The position numbers and the translations under genes were made by a program. From Mycobacterium genavense ATCC 51234 (lineage in GTDB: Bacteria; Actinomycetota; Actinomycetes; Mycobacteriales; Mycobacteriaceae): a DNA stretch of 64,000 bases. Position 1 is the first letter of the stretch. Each line of letters begins with the position of its first letter. The DNA is taken from assembly GCF_000526915.1 (NCBI RefSeq), contig NZ_JAGZ01000003.1:372001-436000 (forward strand), given 5' to 3'. The notes below the pieces were generated by a model, which saw only the letters and a list, made by a program, of their open reading frames with translations, was not told the DNA's origin and did not search any database. Positions 48,421-59,967 of this stretch are shown piece after piece.

Positions 48421-50043
48421 TCAGGCCTTGACGATGTTCTCGTAGTTGGGCAGCCCGTTCCAGGTCACCTTGACGTTGCTGACCGCCGGCGACCACCCGA
48501 GTACGACGTTGTAGTACCAGAGCGGGACAGCGGGCATGTCGTGCAACAGAATTCGTTGTGCGACATTGACCAGGACGTCGGCTTGCCGCAGGCTGGGCGC
48601 TGCCTCGGCCGCCGCCAGGCCGGCGTCGAATTCCGGGCTGGAATAGCCGACGTCGTTGGAGCCCGCACCAGTGGCGTACAGCGGCGCGAGGAATTCGATC
48701 ATCGACGGGTAGTCACCGATCCAGGCGGCGCGGAACGCGGTGTCGATGGTGCGGTTGGTGATCTGGGTGCGGAACCCCGCGAAGGTCGGCTGCGGCGCGC
48801 CGACGGCGTCGATGCCGAGCACGTTCTTGATGCTGTTGGCCACCGCATCCACCCATTCCTGATGGCCGCTGTCGGCGTTGTAGGCGATGGCGTACCGCCC
48901 GCTCCATGGCGAGATCGCGTTGGCCTGCGCCCAGAGTTGCCGCGCCCGTTCGGGATTGAAGTCCAGGGCGTCGTTGCCCGGAATGTTCGGGTCGAACCCC
49001 GGCAGGGAGCGGGCGGTGAAATCGCGAGCCGGGCTGCGGGTGCCGTTGAAGATCTGTTGACAAATCTGCGGGCGGTTGATGGCCGCCGACAGGGCCAACC
49101 GGCGCAACCGTCCCTCTTCACCGCCGAAATGCGGTAGCCGCAACGGGGTGTCGAGCGTTTGACTGACGGCGACGGGTCCGCTGGCGGAGTTGTCGCCCAA
49201 GTCGCGCCGATAGATTGTCAGCGCGCTGGACGGAATCGTGTCCAGGACATCGAGATTGCCGGACAGCAGGTCGGCATAGGCGGTATCGAGATTGCCGTAG
49301 AACTCGAACCTTAGGCCCCTGTTGCGGGGTTTGCGGTTGCCGTGGTAATCCGGATTGGGTTTCAGGTCGATCCTGACGTTGTGCTCCCACGCGGGCCCGT
49401 CGGCACTGTCGGCCAGCCGATAAGGCCCGTTGCCGACCGGGTTGCGACCGAACGCCGCCATATCGCGAAATGCCATGGCCGGCAACGGATAGAACGCGCT
49501 GTGTCCCAGCCTCAGTTTGAAATCGACGGTCGGCGCCCGCAGCCGCACCGTGAATTCGAGATCGTTGACCACCCGTAACCCGGACATCGTGGTCGGCCTG
49601 CCGTCACCCGGCGCAGCGGCAACGTCCTCGAATCCGTCGATCGGTCTGAAAAAGCCTTGTTGCAGTTGGGCATTGGCACTGAGCGCCCCGTAGTTCCACG
49701 CGTCGACGAACGAATGCGCCGTCACCGCCGAGCCGTCGGTAAACTTCCAGCCTGGTTTGAGAATGATCCGGTAGTTGACGTTGTCGGTGGTCTCGATCGA
49801 CTGCGCCACCTCCGGCGAGGGTCTGCCCTCGGCGTCGTAAGACACCAATCCGGCGAAGAGCCGATCCAGGATCCGCCCGCCGAGGCTGTCGTTGGTTCCG
49901 GTCGGAATCAGCGGGTTCGGCGGTTCGCCGCCGTTGACCACGACCAATTCGGGGCTCAGCACACCGCCACCGCAGCCGGCCAGCGACGCGACCGTCAGCA
50001 CCGCGACGGCAGCAAAAGCCGGCCAGCCCCGCATCCCATACAT
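48421..50043 (-). CDS. dppA: Peptide/heme-binding lipoprotein DppA
   Basis: A 540-residue solute-binding protein of the SBP_bac_5 family. Signal peptide GMRGWPAFAAVAVLTVASLA ends in lipobox LAGC; then NGGEPPNPLIPTGTNDSLGG and WKFTDGSAVTAHSFVDAWNY are the family blocks. It captures oligopeptides (and in M. tuberculosis heme) outside the membrane and delivers them to DppBC. ATG at 50043 or 50034. First gene of the operon, divergent from the LppU-like gene with about 200 bases between, where the promoter should lie. Confidence 0.94.
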   Translation of the reverse strand: MYGMRGWPAFAAVAVLTVASLAGCGGGVLSPELVVVNGGEPPNPLIPTGTNDSLGGRILDRLFAGLVSYDAEGRPSPEVAQSIETTDNVNYRIILKPGWKFTDGSAVTAHSFVDAWNYGALSANAQLQQGFFRPIDGFEDVAAAPGDGRPTTMSGLRVVNDLEFTVRLRAPTVDFKLRLGHSAFYPLPAMAFRDMAAFGRNPVGNGPYRLADSADGPAWEHNVRIDLKPNPDYHGNRKPRNRGLRFEFYGNLDTAYADLLSGNLDVLDTIPSSALTIYRRDLGDNSASGPVAVSQTLDTPLRLPHFGGEEGRLRRLALSAAINRPQICQQIFNGTRSPARDFTARSLPGFDPNIPGNDALDFNPERARQLWAQANAISPWSGRYAIAYNADSGHQEWVDAVANSIKNVLGIDAVGAPQPTFAGFRTQITNRTIDTAFRAAWIGDYPSMIEFLAPLYATGAGSNDVGYSSPEFDAGLAAAEAAPSLRQADVLVNVAQRILLHDMPAVPLWYYNVVLGWSPAVSNVKVTWNGLPNYENIVKA

Positions 50044-50240
50044 GACAGCGACCCTAGGCCCTGTGACCGCGCCGACCGCGGAACGACCGTCGGTGAAGTG
50101 TGTCATCCGGCGTCGGCAACTTAGGATTCCGACATGGGGGTCACGATTCTCGCCTCGCATGAATCCCAGGTGCAGGTGGGCTACCTGGCGGGGATGTTGG
50201 GCATTCCGCTGATCAGATTGATCTGTCTGTCCGTTGGACT

Positions 50241-50951
50241 ATGGGACCGCGCACGAAGTCGTCGGCAGCCCCGCCCCGGCTACCCCCACCCGCCGGGCCG
50301 TTTCCACCCGCACCGCCGCACCCCGGCCAATATCCTGGTCCGCCCTACGCGGGATATCCGCCGTATTCGCCGCCGCGGCAACGGACGGGAAGTTCCGCAA
50401 CCGCGCTCATCGCCGTTGGCTCGGTCATGCTGGCGCTCGGAGAGCTGGGCATCCTGGGGAACGTCACCCGCGCCTTGAATGACAACCACCGGTCCCACGA
50501 AACCACCCGCACGCAGCCGGCCAACAACTCCGCGGAACTGCAAATGGGCCAATGCTTCACCGAATTCGATCTGCGATCTGAGTTTCAGGACCGCACACCC
50601 ACCGACTGCGCTGACCCCAAGGCGACGGATCAACTCGTTGCCCAGGGTGGGCCGAAATCGTTATGCCCCGACGGCCAGCGGGAAGACTCCGTCTACGAGG
50701 TCTTCACCAATGCGTCCTCCACCCTGTGCTTTGCCGCCAACCTGAAAGAGGGGCAGTGCTACATGAAGATGGATGACGGCAAGTCAAAGAAGCTGACGCC
50801 GGTCGATTGTGACGATCTTCGATTCGCGCAAATCCGAGTCGTCCGGCGCATCGACGGGAGCTCCGACAAGTCGCGATGCCCCGGCAACGCCAAAGGCGTC
50901 AGCTATCCGGTTCCCCCACGCGTTTTCTGCTTCGTAGCCGCGGGACCCTAG
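50241..50951 (+). CDS. Membrane-anchored Cys-rich protein, LppU-like
   Basis: A 236-residue protein I recognise only by type. A Pro/Gly-rich cytoplasmic N-terminus (about 45 residues with repeated PPY/PPP) is followed by one membrane segment (SSATALIAVGSVMLALGELG) and an outside domain with two similar halves: GQCFTEF ... PTDCADPKA ... CPDG, and GQCYMKM ... PVDCDDLRF ... CPGNA. The QC-x-PxDC pattern resembles LppU-family lipoproteins. ATG at 50241 is probable. Function unknown; divergent from dppA. Confidence 0.7.
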   Translation: MGPRTKSSAAPPRLPPPAGPFPPAPPHPGQYPGPPYAGYPPYSPPRQRTGSSATALIAVGSVMLALGELGILGNVTRALNDNHRSHETTRTQPANNSAELQMGQCFTEFDLRSEFQDRTPTDCADPKATDQLVAQGGPKSLCPDGQREDSVYEVFTNASSTLCFAANLKEGQCYMKMDDGKSKKLTPVDCDDLRFAQIRVVRRIDGSSDKSRCPGNAKGVSYPVPPRVFCFVAAGP

Positions 50952-50954
50952 CCG

Positions 50955-51521
50955 CTACTGGACGACGGTGACGGGGTGCACCTGCATTTCGCAGACGTCG
51001 ATGGTGGCCGGCACCGTGAGCAGGATGATCGTGTCGGACGGATTGACCCGCAGCTCGGTGTAGTTAGGGCACGGGTTGCCCTTGCCGTCGATGGCCACGC
51101 CCTCGACGATCGCCTGTCCCTGACCTGCCAGCGACAGGGTGACCGTCGGCGGCACCTCGACGTCCCGCGGCAGACCGCCCATGTAGCCGCGCAACGTGGG
51201 CTTGGCATGAATGTCGGGCCCGTCGGCGCCCGTCTCGACAGCGGGATAGCCGGTCAGGGTGCACGGCTCGGCGCCGCCGGCGAGGCTAAACGTCAGGGTC
51301 AGCGAGCGGTGACCGACGGCCGCTTGCGTCGGGGAGGCGCTCACGGCGACCTGCTCCGAGCGGCAGGGCTCCGCCTGATCGCCGACCGGCACCGCCGACG
51401 CGGGCGGTCCCAGCACGACGGCCATCACGTAACTCGTTGCGGTCGCGGCAATGCTGAGGAGCAGGCAACTAACACGCACCCCGCAAGATTCCGGCACAAC
51501 GGTGATTATGCGGGATGACAA
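50955..51521 (-). CDS. Secreted DUF4232-domain protein
   Basis: An exported protein of up to 188 residues. The hydrophobic segment VSCLLLSIAATATSYVMAVV followed by GPPASAVP looks like a signal peptide with an AxA-type site. The mature part (CRSEQVAVSASPTQAAVGHR ... EPCTLTGYPAVET ... CPNYTELRV) fits the Actinobacteria-specific DUF4232 domain, often a Cys-bridged beta fold. The start may be ATG 51521 or GTG 51479, which gives a more usual signal length. Three bases from the convergent LppU-like gene. Role unknown. Confidence 0.75.
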   Translation of the reverse strand: MSSRIITVVPESCGVRVSCLLLSIAATATSYVMAVVLGPPASAVPVGDQAEPCRSEQVAVSASPTQAAVGHRSLTLTFSLAGGAEPCTLTGYPAVETGADGPDIHAKPTLRGYMGGLPRDVEVPPTVTLSLAGQGQAIVEGVAIDGKGNPCPNYTELRVNPSDTIILLTVPATIDVCEMQVHPVTVVQ

Positions 51522-51625
51522 CCGGCTTTACCCCCGGATTGAATTCCACAGGTTCGACCGGCGGGTCTAGGCTCACAACGGTTGACGCGCTCAAACCCCG
51601 GCCCTTTTCATAGGAGAGAAAGCCA

Positions 51626-53584
<1,959 letters not shown>

Positions 53585-53594
53585 AGCGCATCGA

Positions 53595-54308
53595 TTAAGC
53601 CGGTATCGGAACGAAGCCCGCACCGGGCCGGTGTCTGGCGTTGATATCGGCCAGGATCGCGTTGAACGACATCACCACCGCCGGAGTGTGCAGCGGGATG
53701 TATTTGATGATGCAGGTCGGCAGGTTGTCGCTGAACGCGCCGTGGATCATCCCGACCAGCAGGTTGTCGACGGTCACCGGCCCTCCGGAGTCACCCGGTC
53801 GGCCGCAGACCTGCATGACGATGGTTCCCGGGTCCTGGCCCGGACCCCAGGTGACGCCGCACGAATTGCCGGTGGTGCGGCCCTGCTTGCAGGCGACCTG
53901 ACCGAACACCGGTTCCGGGCCGATGCCGTTGATGATGAAGCCGCCGTAGTTGGCCACCGGCAGCACCTTGGCGGGATCGAATTTGATCACCGCGTAGTCG
54001 AGGGCGTTGTTGCCCGCAACCATCGTTCCCAGCGTGCCGCGACCCTCGGCGGCCTCGGCGGCGACCTGGGCGCCCGGGCCACCGCAGTGCGCGGAGGTGA
54101 AACCGATCAGCTCACCGGCGGCATCGCCGCCGATGGTCGTCAGCGTGCACATCGTGTCCCCGTTGATGACGATGCCCGCACCGCCGCCCATCGGGACACG
54201 GACGTCGGCGGCCGCGACGTTTGCAGGCAACCCCGGCTGGATGAGGAGCACGGCCGCCAGCACCACCACAAACCACCGATGTGCCGTCTGCAATGCGATA
54301 ACTCCCAT
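53595..54308 (-). CDS. Secreted trypsin-like serine protease (Rv3668c-like)
   Basis: A 237-residue exported S1-family protease. The signal segment WFVVVLAAVLLIQPGLPANV ends near AAADV. The triad is visible: His in TSAHCGG, Asp in NNALDYAVIKF, Ser in CGRPGDSGGPVTV; three Cys pairs are likely. No membrane anchor follows, so it is probably periplasmic or secreted. Convergent with acs, 10 bases apart. Substrate not known. Confidence 0.92.
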   Translation of the reverse strand: MGVIALQTAHRWFVVVLAAVLLIQPGLPANVAAADVRVPMGGGAGIVINGDTMCTLTTIGGDAAGELIGFTSAHCGGPGAQVAAEAAEGRGTLGTMVAGNNALDYAVIKFDPAKVLPVANYGGFIINGIGPEPVFGQVACKQGRTTGNSCGVTWGPGQDPGTIVMQVCGRPGDSGGPVTVDNLLVGMIHGAFSDNLPTCIIKYIPLHTPAVVMSFNAILADINARHRPGAGFVPIPA

Positions 54309-54527
54309 CAGCGGGCGGGATGTCGGAGAAACAGCTGCGCCAGTCTAGATGATCCCCCTGCGCCGCTCTTGCAGTGCGAATGGCGGTGACCGGGCCCGTT
54401 GCCGCCGGACACCGCGGCCCTCGGCTGGCCTCGTCTGGCATCGCGGCGCATGGCAACATGAACCGCGACGACAGCGAACGGGCCCGGCGACGATGCGAGC
54501 CGGGCAGTTCAACGGAGAGGACCGTCT

Positions 54528-55073
54528 GTGAGCAAAGTCGATCGCAACAATGGTGTGCCGAGCACGCTGACCACGATTCCGTTGGCCGACCCGCACGCCA
54601 GCCACGGTGAGCCGTCGATCGGTGACCTGATCAAAGACGCGACGACTCAGGCGTCCATTCTGGTTCGGGCCGAGGTCGAGCTGGCCCGCGCCGAAATCGT
54701 CCGCGACATCAAGAAGGGCCTCACCGGCAGCGTCTTCTTCATCGCCGCATTGGTGGTGCTGTTCTACTCCACGTTCTTTTTCTTCTTCTTCCTCGCCGAG
54801 CTGCTCGACAGCTGGCTGTGGCGGTGGGTGGCCTTCCTGATCGTGTTCGCGATCATGGTCGTGGTCGGGGCCGTGTTGGCGCTGCTGGGCTATTTGAAGG
54901 TGCGCCGGATTCGCGGACCGCGCGAGACCATCGAATCGGTCAAGGAGACGCGAACCGCGCTCACCCCCGGCCACGACAAGCCCGGCGACGCTGCGCCCAA
55001 GCAGCTCACCGACGCGCCCGGTAAGCACGCCAAGCCCGAGAACGGCAATCCCAGCGACCCCTCGGGTTGGTAG
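54528..55073 (+). CDS. Phage-holin-like membrane protein, DUF1469 (Rv3669-like)
   Basis: A 181-residue protein with an amphipathic N-terminal helix (TTQASILVRAEVELARAEIV), two long hydrophobic segments (SVFFIAALVVLFYSTFFFFF and WVAFLIVFAIMVVVGAVLAL) and a Lys/Pro-rich hydrophilic tail. It fits the actinobacterial putative holin/superfamily III (DUF1469) proteins, which are ordinary chromosomal membrane proteins despite the name. GTG at 54528 with GGAGAGGA upstream. ephE starts directly after its stop. Confidence 0.88.
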   Translation: MSKVDRNNGVPSTLTTIPLADPHASHGEPSIGDLIKDATTQASILVRAEVELARAEIVRDIKKGLTGSVFFIAALVVLFYSTFFFFFFLAELLDSWLWRWVAFLIVFAIMVVVGAVLALLGYLKVRRIRGPRETIESVKETRTALTPGHDKPGDAAPKQLTDAPGKHAKPENGNPSDPSGW

Positions 55074-56024
55074 ATGGCAGTACCAGATCCGTCGGTGGTC
55101 CGCATCGACGGGCCGTGGCGGCATTTGGACGTGCACGCCAACGGCATTCGATTTCACGTCATCGAGGCGCTGCCGACCGGCCCCGGCGTCCCCGCGGCGG
55201 CGACCGCACGACCGCTGGTGATGCTGCTGCACGGTTTCGGTTCGTTTTGGTGGTCCTGGCGCCATCAGCTGCGCGGGCTCACCGATGCCCGGGTGGTCGC
55301 GGTCGACCTGCGCGGCTACGGCGGCAGCGACAAGCCTCCGCGCGGTTATGACGGCTGGACGCTGGCCGGCGACACGGCCGGACTCATTCGCGCGCTTGGG
55401 CATTCGTCGGCGACGCTGGTCGGCCACGCAGACGGCGGGCTGTGCTGCTGGACCACCGCGCTGCTGCATTCACGGCTGGTGCGCGGCATCGCGCTGATCA
55501 GCTCGCCACACCCGGCGGCGTTGCGGCGATCGGCGTTGATGCGCCGCGATCAGGGTTCCGCGCTGCTGCCGTCCTTGCTGCGCTATCAGCTGCCGCTGTG
55601 GCCCGAGCGCCTACTCACCCGCGACAACGGCGCCGAGATCGAACATCTGGTCAAAGCTCGTAGCTCCGCCAAATGGGTTGCTTCCGAGGACTTCTCGCAA
55701 ACCATCGGCTATCTGCGCACGGCTATCCAGATTCCGGGGGCAGCGCACTGCGCACTCGAGTACCAGCGCTGGGCGGTGCGCAGCCAGCTGCGCGGTGAGG
55801 GAAGGCGCTTCATGAAGGCGATGTCACGCCAGTTGGGCGTGCCGCTGCTCCACCTGCGCGGCGACGCCGATCCCTATGTGCTGGCCGATCCGGTCGACCA
55901 CAGCCAGCGCTACGCGACGCAGGGCCGCTACGTATCCGTCACCGGCGCAGGACATTACAGCCACGAAGAGATGCCCGATGAAATCAACAAACACCTGATG
56001 AGGTTTTTCGAGCAGGTGCACTGA
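55074..56024 (+). CDS. ephE: Alpha/beta-hydrolase, epoxide hydrolase-like EphE
   Basis: A 316-residue alpha/beta-hydrolase matching Rv3670. The oxyanion region is LLHGFGSFWWSWRH, the nucleophile elbow LVGHADGGL carries Asp (as in epoxide hydrolases) and the catalytic His is in TGAGHYSHEEMP. HGFG replaces the HGxP of classical epoxide hydrolases, so substrate class is uncertain. ATG at 55074 abuts the previous stop, indicating co-transcription. Confidence 0.9.
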   Translation: MAVPDPSVVRIDGPWRHLDVHANGIRFHVIEALPTGPGVPAAATARPLVMLLHGFGSFWWSWRHQLRGLTDARVVAVDLRGYGGSDKPPRGYDGWTLAGDTAGLIRALGHSSATLVGHADGGLCCWTTALLHSRLVRGIALISSPHPAALRRSALMRRDQGSALLPSLLRYQLPLWPERLLTRDNGAEIEHLVKARSSAKWVASEDFSQTIGYLRTAIQIPGAAHCALEYQRWAVRSQLRGEGRRFMKAMSRQLGVPLLHLRGDADPYVLADPVDHSQRYATQGRYVSVTGAGHYSHEEMPDEINKHLMRFFEQVH

Positions 56025-56030
56025 AACGGA

Positions 56031-57233
56031 TCAGCTGACGCAGGTTCCGGTGCCCACCTGTTGGGTGTCACCGATCTTGGTCATCTGGCCGGCCACCTCG
56101 CCGGCGGTCAACACGAATCCGGTGTCGGGGTCGTCGACGGCCGCGCCGAACACCACACCGAGCACGTGACCGCTCAGGTCGATCAACGGTCCACCCGAAT
56201 TGCCTTGTTCCACATTGGCTCTGATGGTGTAGACGTCGCGGGTGACCGGCTGTGGGTCGCGGTAGATGTCGGGGCCGCTGAGTCTGATCGCCTCGCGAAT
56301 CCTGGCCGGAGTCGCGGTGAAGTTGCCCCCGCCGGGGTAGCCCAACACCACCACGTCGGTGCCGGTTTTGGCCTCGGTGTCGCTGAACGCCAGCGGCGGC
56401 GGCGGCAAGTTCGGAATGGCAAGAATCGCGATGTCGACCGACGGGTCGTAGGAAACGACGGTGGCGTCTAAGGGATTTCTGCTGGCGTAGATCTGGACGC
56501 TGCTGGATCCGGCCACCACGTGCGCATTGGTTATCACCCGATCGGGTGCGATGACAAATCCGGTGCCCTCCAACACTTTCTGGCAGCTGGGGGCCAGGCT
56601 GCGCACCTTCACGACGCTGGGCGCGGCGGCGGTGACCACCGGGTTGGTGGCCAGCGAGGGATCCGGTGATTCGACTGGGATCACCGGCGTGCGGCTGAAC
56701 GGCTCCAGCACCGCGGGCAGTCCCGAGGTGTTGAGCAACGCCGAGAGTCGTTTGGGCACAGTCTTCAACCACGGCGGTGCGACGTCGTTGACCTCGGCGA
56801 GCACCCGCGAGCCGCGGACCGCCGCGGCCAGCTCGGGTTGGTCTTTCGACTGGGTCAGCGGTGTCGCCAGCAGCCACACGGCGGTGAGCACCACGACTAC
56901 CTGTACCCCGACCCCGATCACCGAGTCGACGGTTCGGATTGTGCGACTGTGGATTGCGCCGCGCACCGCCCGGCCCAGCACCACGCCGGCGACCTCTCCG
57001 ACGACGACCAGCGCGAGGATCAGGAACAGCGCGCCGAACAGCTTGGCGCGCGGCGCCGCGATGTGACTGACGATGTGGGGCGCCAACAACACGCCGGCGA
57101 TGGCGCCCAGCAGCACGCCGACGAACGAGAACAGCGAACCCACCGCGCCGGACCGCCAGCCCGAGATGGCCGCGATGAAAGCGACGGCCAGAATGGCGAT
57201 ATCCAGCCATTGCGACGGGGTCATCGAGTTCAT
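56031..57233 (-). CDS. marP: Membrane-anchored serine protease MarP
   Basis: A 400-residue protein: four CvpA-like membrane helices in the first 150 residues, then a periplasmic chymotrypsin-like protease. His is in VITNAHVVAGSS, Asp in DPSVDIAILAI, Ser in VEQGNSGGPLID. Cys in LAPSCQKV and the penultimate-but-one GTCVS can form the regulatory disulfide known for M. tuberculosis MarP (Rv3671c), which keeps the cytoplasm neutral in acid by activating cell-wall hydrolysis. ATG at 57233 overlaps the nudix stop as ATGA; ATG at 57224 is possible. Convergent with ephE. Confidence 0.95.
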   Translation of the reverse strand: MNSMTPSQWLDIAILAVAFIAAISGWRSGAVGSLFSFVGVLLGAIAGVLLAPHIVSHIAAPRAKLFGALFLILALVVVGEVAGVVLGRAVRGAIHSRTIRTVDSVIGVGVQVVVVLTAVWLLATPLTQSKDQPELAAAVRGSRVLAEVNDVAPPWLKTVPKRLSALLNTSGLPAVLEPFSRTPVIPVESPDPSLATNPVVTAAAPSVVKVRSLAPSCQKVLEGTGFVIAPDRVITNAHVVAGSSSVQIYASRNPLDATVVSYDPSVDIAILAIPNLPPPPLAFSDTEAKTGTDVVVLGYPGGGNFTATPARIREAIRLSGPDIYRDPQPVTRDVYTIRANVEQGNSGGPLIDLSGHVLGVVFGAAVDDPDTGFVLTAGEVAGQMTKIGDTQQVGTGTCVS

Positions 57234-58012
57234 CGCGGGCCGCCCTGCTTGCCGACCAGCATCATCGCGTCGTCGAGTTCACGCACGTCGTTGGTGTCCC
57301 ACGGCTTTGCCCAGCCGGCGACGTCGAGAACGGCGGAGATCACCTGGCCAGTGAATCCCCAAACCAGCATTTGGTTCAGCAGAAACGCCGGACCGGCCCA
57401 CCGATTGCCGAGGTCGCCGCGGTAGACCATCAGCCGGTTCTCCGGATTGATGAACGCGCGCACCGGAACCCGCGACACGATCGCGGTCTCGGCCTCGTTG
57501 ACCACGGCGACCGGTCCGGGGTCCGGCGAGTAGGCCAGCACCGGCATGACGTGGAACTGCGACGGTGCGATGAACGTCTTTTCCACCGTGATGAGCGGAT
57601 GCAGCCGGGTGACGTCGATTCCGGTCTCTTCGTGGGCTTCTCGCAGCGCGGTGGCGACCGGCCCTCGATCGCCGGGGTCGGATGCGCCGCCGGGAAACGC
57701 CGCCTGGCCGGCGTGGTGCCGCAGCGACGACGCCCGCACGGTGAGTAATAGGTCGGCGTCGTCGGGCACGCCGCCGTCCTCCGGCCCGGACTCGGGGCCC
57801 GAAAACAGAACCAGCACAGCGGCCTCGCGGTCGTCGTGCGTCGACGCCTCCCTGGCCGCGGTCACCATCGCCAGCACATCGGGTGGCAACCGGCGCCGAT
57901 AGGCCTCCGGCATCTGACCCACGTTGTCGACCAACGGACGCAGCCAGGGCGGACAGGCGTCGGGCGTGAAGGGAACCGTCCCCTGCGCGCGGGCGGCACC
58001 CCCAGCACTCAC
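57230..58012 (-). CDS. Nudix hydrolase, CoA pyrophosphatase type (Rv3672c-like)
   Basis: A 260-residue Nudix protein. The box reads GGASDPGDRGPVATALREAH then EETGI, a NUDT7/CoA-pyrophosphatase variant in which the usual first Glu is Asp; AAFPGG precedes it. Such enzymes cleave CoA or acyl-CoA to 4'-phosphopantetheine and 3',5'-ADP. GTG at 58012. It lies between the thioredoxin-like gene and marP on the same strand, with a four-base overlap to marP. Confidence 0.9.
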   Translation of the reverse strand: MSAGGAARAQGTVPFTPDACPPWLRPLVDNVGQMPEAYRRRLPPDVLAMVTAAREASTHDDREAAVLVLFSGPESGPEDGGVPDDADLLLTVRASSLRHHAGQAAFPGGASDPGDRGPVATALREAHEETGIDVTRLHPLITVEKTFIAPSQFHVMPVLAYSPDPGPVAVVNEAETAIVSRVPVRAFINPENRLMVYRGDLGNRWAGPAFLLNQMLVWGFTGQVISAVLDVAGWAKPWDTNDVRELDDAMMLVGKQGGPR

Positions 58013-58068
58013 CGGCGCCTCCTTCTCGGGTCCACCTGCCCAGCTGAGTTTCGGACCGCCAAACTCGG

Positions 58069-58713
58069 TTATCCGTCGTTTCCGACCGCGGCTGCGATCT
58101 CGTCGGCACTCGCGAAATCGCGCAGCAGCGTCTGCGCAACGCTACCGTCCGGGCGCAGCACCACCGTCGCGGGCACCACATTTGCGACCTTGAGCGCCGC
58201 AGCGATCAGCCGACGCCCATCCTGCAGCGTCGGGAGCCGAACGCCCAGCTCGGTCAGGCGCAACAGGGCGGCAGTCTCGTTCTCGTCCTGATGCACGGTC
58301 ACCACCATGACGCCGGGGCCGACGCGTCGCTGATACTCGGCCATCGCGGGCAGTTCCGCGGCGCACGGCGCGCACCAGTACGCCCACAGATTGATCACCA
58401 CCCGGCGCCCGGCCAGCGCACGCGCGACGTCGACGGCGGAACCGTCGGCCGCGCATTCGACCAGCACACCGCGCAGGGCCGCGGGGCCGGGGCCGTCACT
58501 CGCGGCGGGACACGACGGCAGGTTTGCCCGCGTCCGTGGCCCGGCCAGCGCTTCCGGCGTGTCGGCGTCGCGGTGTTCGCGATCGGGCCTCGAGGTTGCG
58601 GGCGCGGTGGTCGCGACGGGCGGGGAGTCGTCGCGCAGCTGCGCGACCAGCGCTGCGGCCAGCGCTACCACCACCGCCAAGATCGCGATGGTCCAACGAG
58701 TTCTCGGAGTCAA
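58069..58713 (-). CDS. Membrane-anchored thioredoxin-like protein (Rv3673c-like)
   Basis: A 214-residue exported thioredoxin-fold protein. WTIAILAVVVALAAALVAQL anchors it; the active site AYWCAPCAAELPAM carries the CxxC pair, and NVVPATVVLRPDG supplies the cis-Pro. It is of the ResA/TlpA kind, likely reducing periplasmic disulfides. TTG at 58713 has CCAGGA three bases upstream and starts 13 bases after the nth stop; no ATG or GTG fits better. The open frame further up only runs through nth in another frame. Confidence 0.88.
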   Translation of the reverse strand: MTPRTRWTIAILAVVVALAAALVAQLRDDSPPVATTAPATSRPDREHRDADTPEALAGPRTRANLPSCPAASDGPGPAALRGVLVECAADGSAVDVARALAGRRVVINLWAYWCAPCAAELPAMAEYQRRVGPGVMVVTVHQDENETAALLRLTELGVRLPTLQDGRRLIAAALKVANVVPATVVLRPDGSVAQTLLRDFASADEIAAAVGNDG

Positions 58714-58726
58714 CGTCCTGGCCGTG

Positions 58727-59536
58727 TTACAGCCCGACCAGGGAGAGCAGATGTTCGGCTTCGGGGCCCTGCACCAGGGGCGCCGCCAGTGCCGGTTCGG
58801 TGGGGCCAAGCCCGAACGATGGGCAGTCATTGGCCAGCACGCAGACGCCGCAGGCCGGTTTGCGGGCGTGGCACACCCGGCGGCCGTGGAAGATCACCCG
58901 GTGGCTGAGCAAAGTCCATTCCTTGCGTTCGACCAACTCGCCGACGGCGTGCTCGATCTTGACCGGGTCCTTTTCGTCGGTCCAGCGCCATCTGGCCACC
59001 AGCCGATGAAAGTGAGTGTCCACGGTGATTCCGGGGATGCCGAAGGCGTTTCCCAGGACGACGTTGGCGGTTTTGCGTCCCACCCCGGGCAGGGTCACCA
59101 ACTCATCCATTGTCGAGGGCACCTCGCCGTCGAACCGTTCGACCAGGGCTTGCCCCAGCCCGATCAACGAGGTCGCCTTGTTGCGGAAGAAGCCAGTGGG
59201 ACGGATGAGGTTTTCTAGCTCGTCGCGATCGGCTTGCGCGTAATCCAGTGCCGATTTATATCGCGCGAACAATGCCGGCGTCGTCAGGTTCACCCGTTTG
59301 TCGGTGCTCTGCGCCGAAAGAATGGTGGCCACCACCAATTCCAGCGGCGTCCTGAAATCCAGCTCGCAATGCGCGGCCGGAAATGCTTGTGCCAGTGTGC
59401 GATTCATCCGGCGTGCGCGCCGCACCAAACCCACGCGAGTTTCCGAAGACCACCGCCGGGCAAGTGAAGGGTCTGACTTGGAATCACGGGGGGCCGCCGA
59501 CGTTTTCGCGCGCCGAGACGGCCTTGCCACTGTCAC
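58727..59536 (-). CDS. nth: Endonuclease III
   Basis: A DNA glycosylase/AP lyase that removes oxidised pyrimidines. The helix-hairpin-helix [14 protein letters not shown] holds the catalytic Lys and VDTHFHRL the Asp. The iron-sulfur loop is [17 protein letters not shown] (C-x6-C-x2-C-x5-C). The 269-residue protein has about 24 extra basic N-terminal residues compared with Rv3674c when started at GTG 59536; a later start within that extension is possible. First gene of the nth/thioredoxin/nudix/marP run. Confidence 0.95.
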   Translation of the reverse strand: MTVARPSRRAKTSAAPRDSKSDPSLARRWSSETRVGLVRRARRMNRTLAQAFPAAHCELDFRTPLELVVATILSAQSTDKRVNLTTPALFARYKSALDYAQADRDELENLIRPTGFFRNKATSLIGLGQALVERFDGEVPSTMDELVTLPGVGRKTANVVLGNAFGIPGITVDTHFHRLVARWRWTDEKDPVKIEHAVGELVERKEWTLLSHRVIFHGRRVCHARKPACGVCVLANDCPSFGLGPTEPALAAPLVQGPEAEHLLSLVGL

Positions 59537-59580
59537 CTACGACAGAGTACTGATTTCGTAATCTCTCTGAGACCTTGGCC

Positions 59581-59967
59581 ATGTTTACTCTCCTTGTGTC
59601 ATGGTTGCTGGTGGCGTGCGTGCCGGGGCTGCTGATGCTCGCCGCGCTGGGCCTTGGGCGGCTTGAAAAGGAGCTTGCCCGCGAGTCGATCACGTCGACT
59701 GATGTCGCCGAGTTCCTCGAGCAGGCCGAGGCCATGGATATGCGCACACTGGCCCGCGAAGGAATGCCCGAGGCGCTGGAATACCTGCACCGACGACAGG
59801 CCCAGCAACTTGCGCTGTCGCCGCCGCCTGGTGGCCGGCATCGCGCGGAATCGCTGCTCGCGACCGCCTTCACCGATCCCCCCGGGCGCGCATTACCGAT
59901 GCGAATACACCCGCCTTCAGGCGCAAATCCGCAATATGAGGCGACTAGACACGTCGATCGTGTGTAG
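59581..59967 (+). CDS. Small membrane protein (Rv3675-like)
   Basis: A 128-residue protein with one N-terminal membrane segment (FTLLVSWLLVACVPGLLMLA), then a charged helical stretch (ELARESITSTDVAEFLEQAE) and a disordered, Pro-rich tail. Conserved upstream of crp in mycobacteria; no function known. ATG at 59581, with a TTG two codons earlier. The 85-base gap to crp should contain the crp promoter. Confidence 0.78.
   Translation: MFTLLVSWLLVACVPGLLMLAALGLGRLEKELARESITSTDVAEFLEQAEAMDMRTLAREGMPEALEYLHRRQAQQLALSPPPGGRHRAESLLATAFTDPPGRALPMRIHPPSGANPQYEATRHVDRV

Noticed and set aside
54528..55073. Phage holin implying a prophage
   Set aside because: The DUF1469 holin-like family is a normal chromosomal membrane protein in Actinobacteria, and the neighbours are housekeeping genes.
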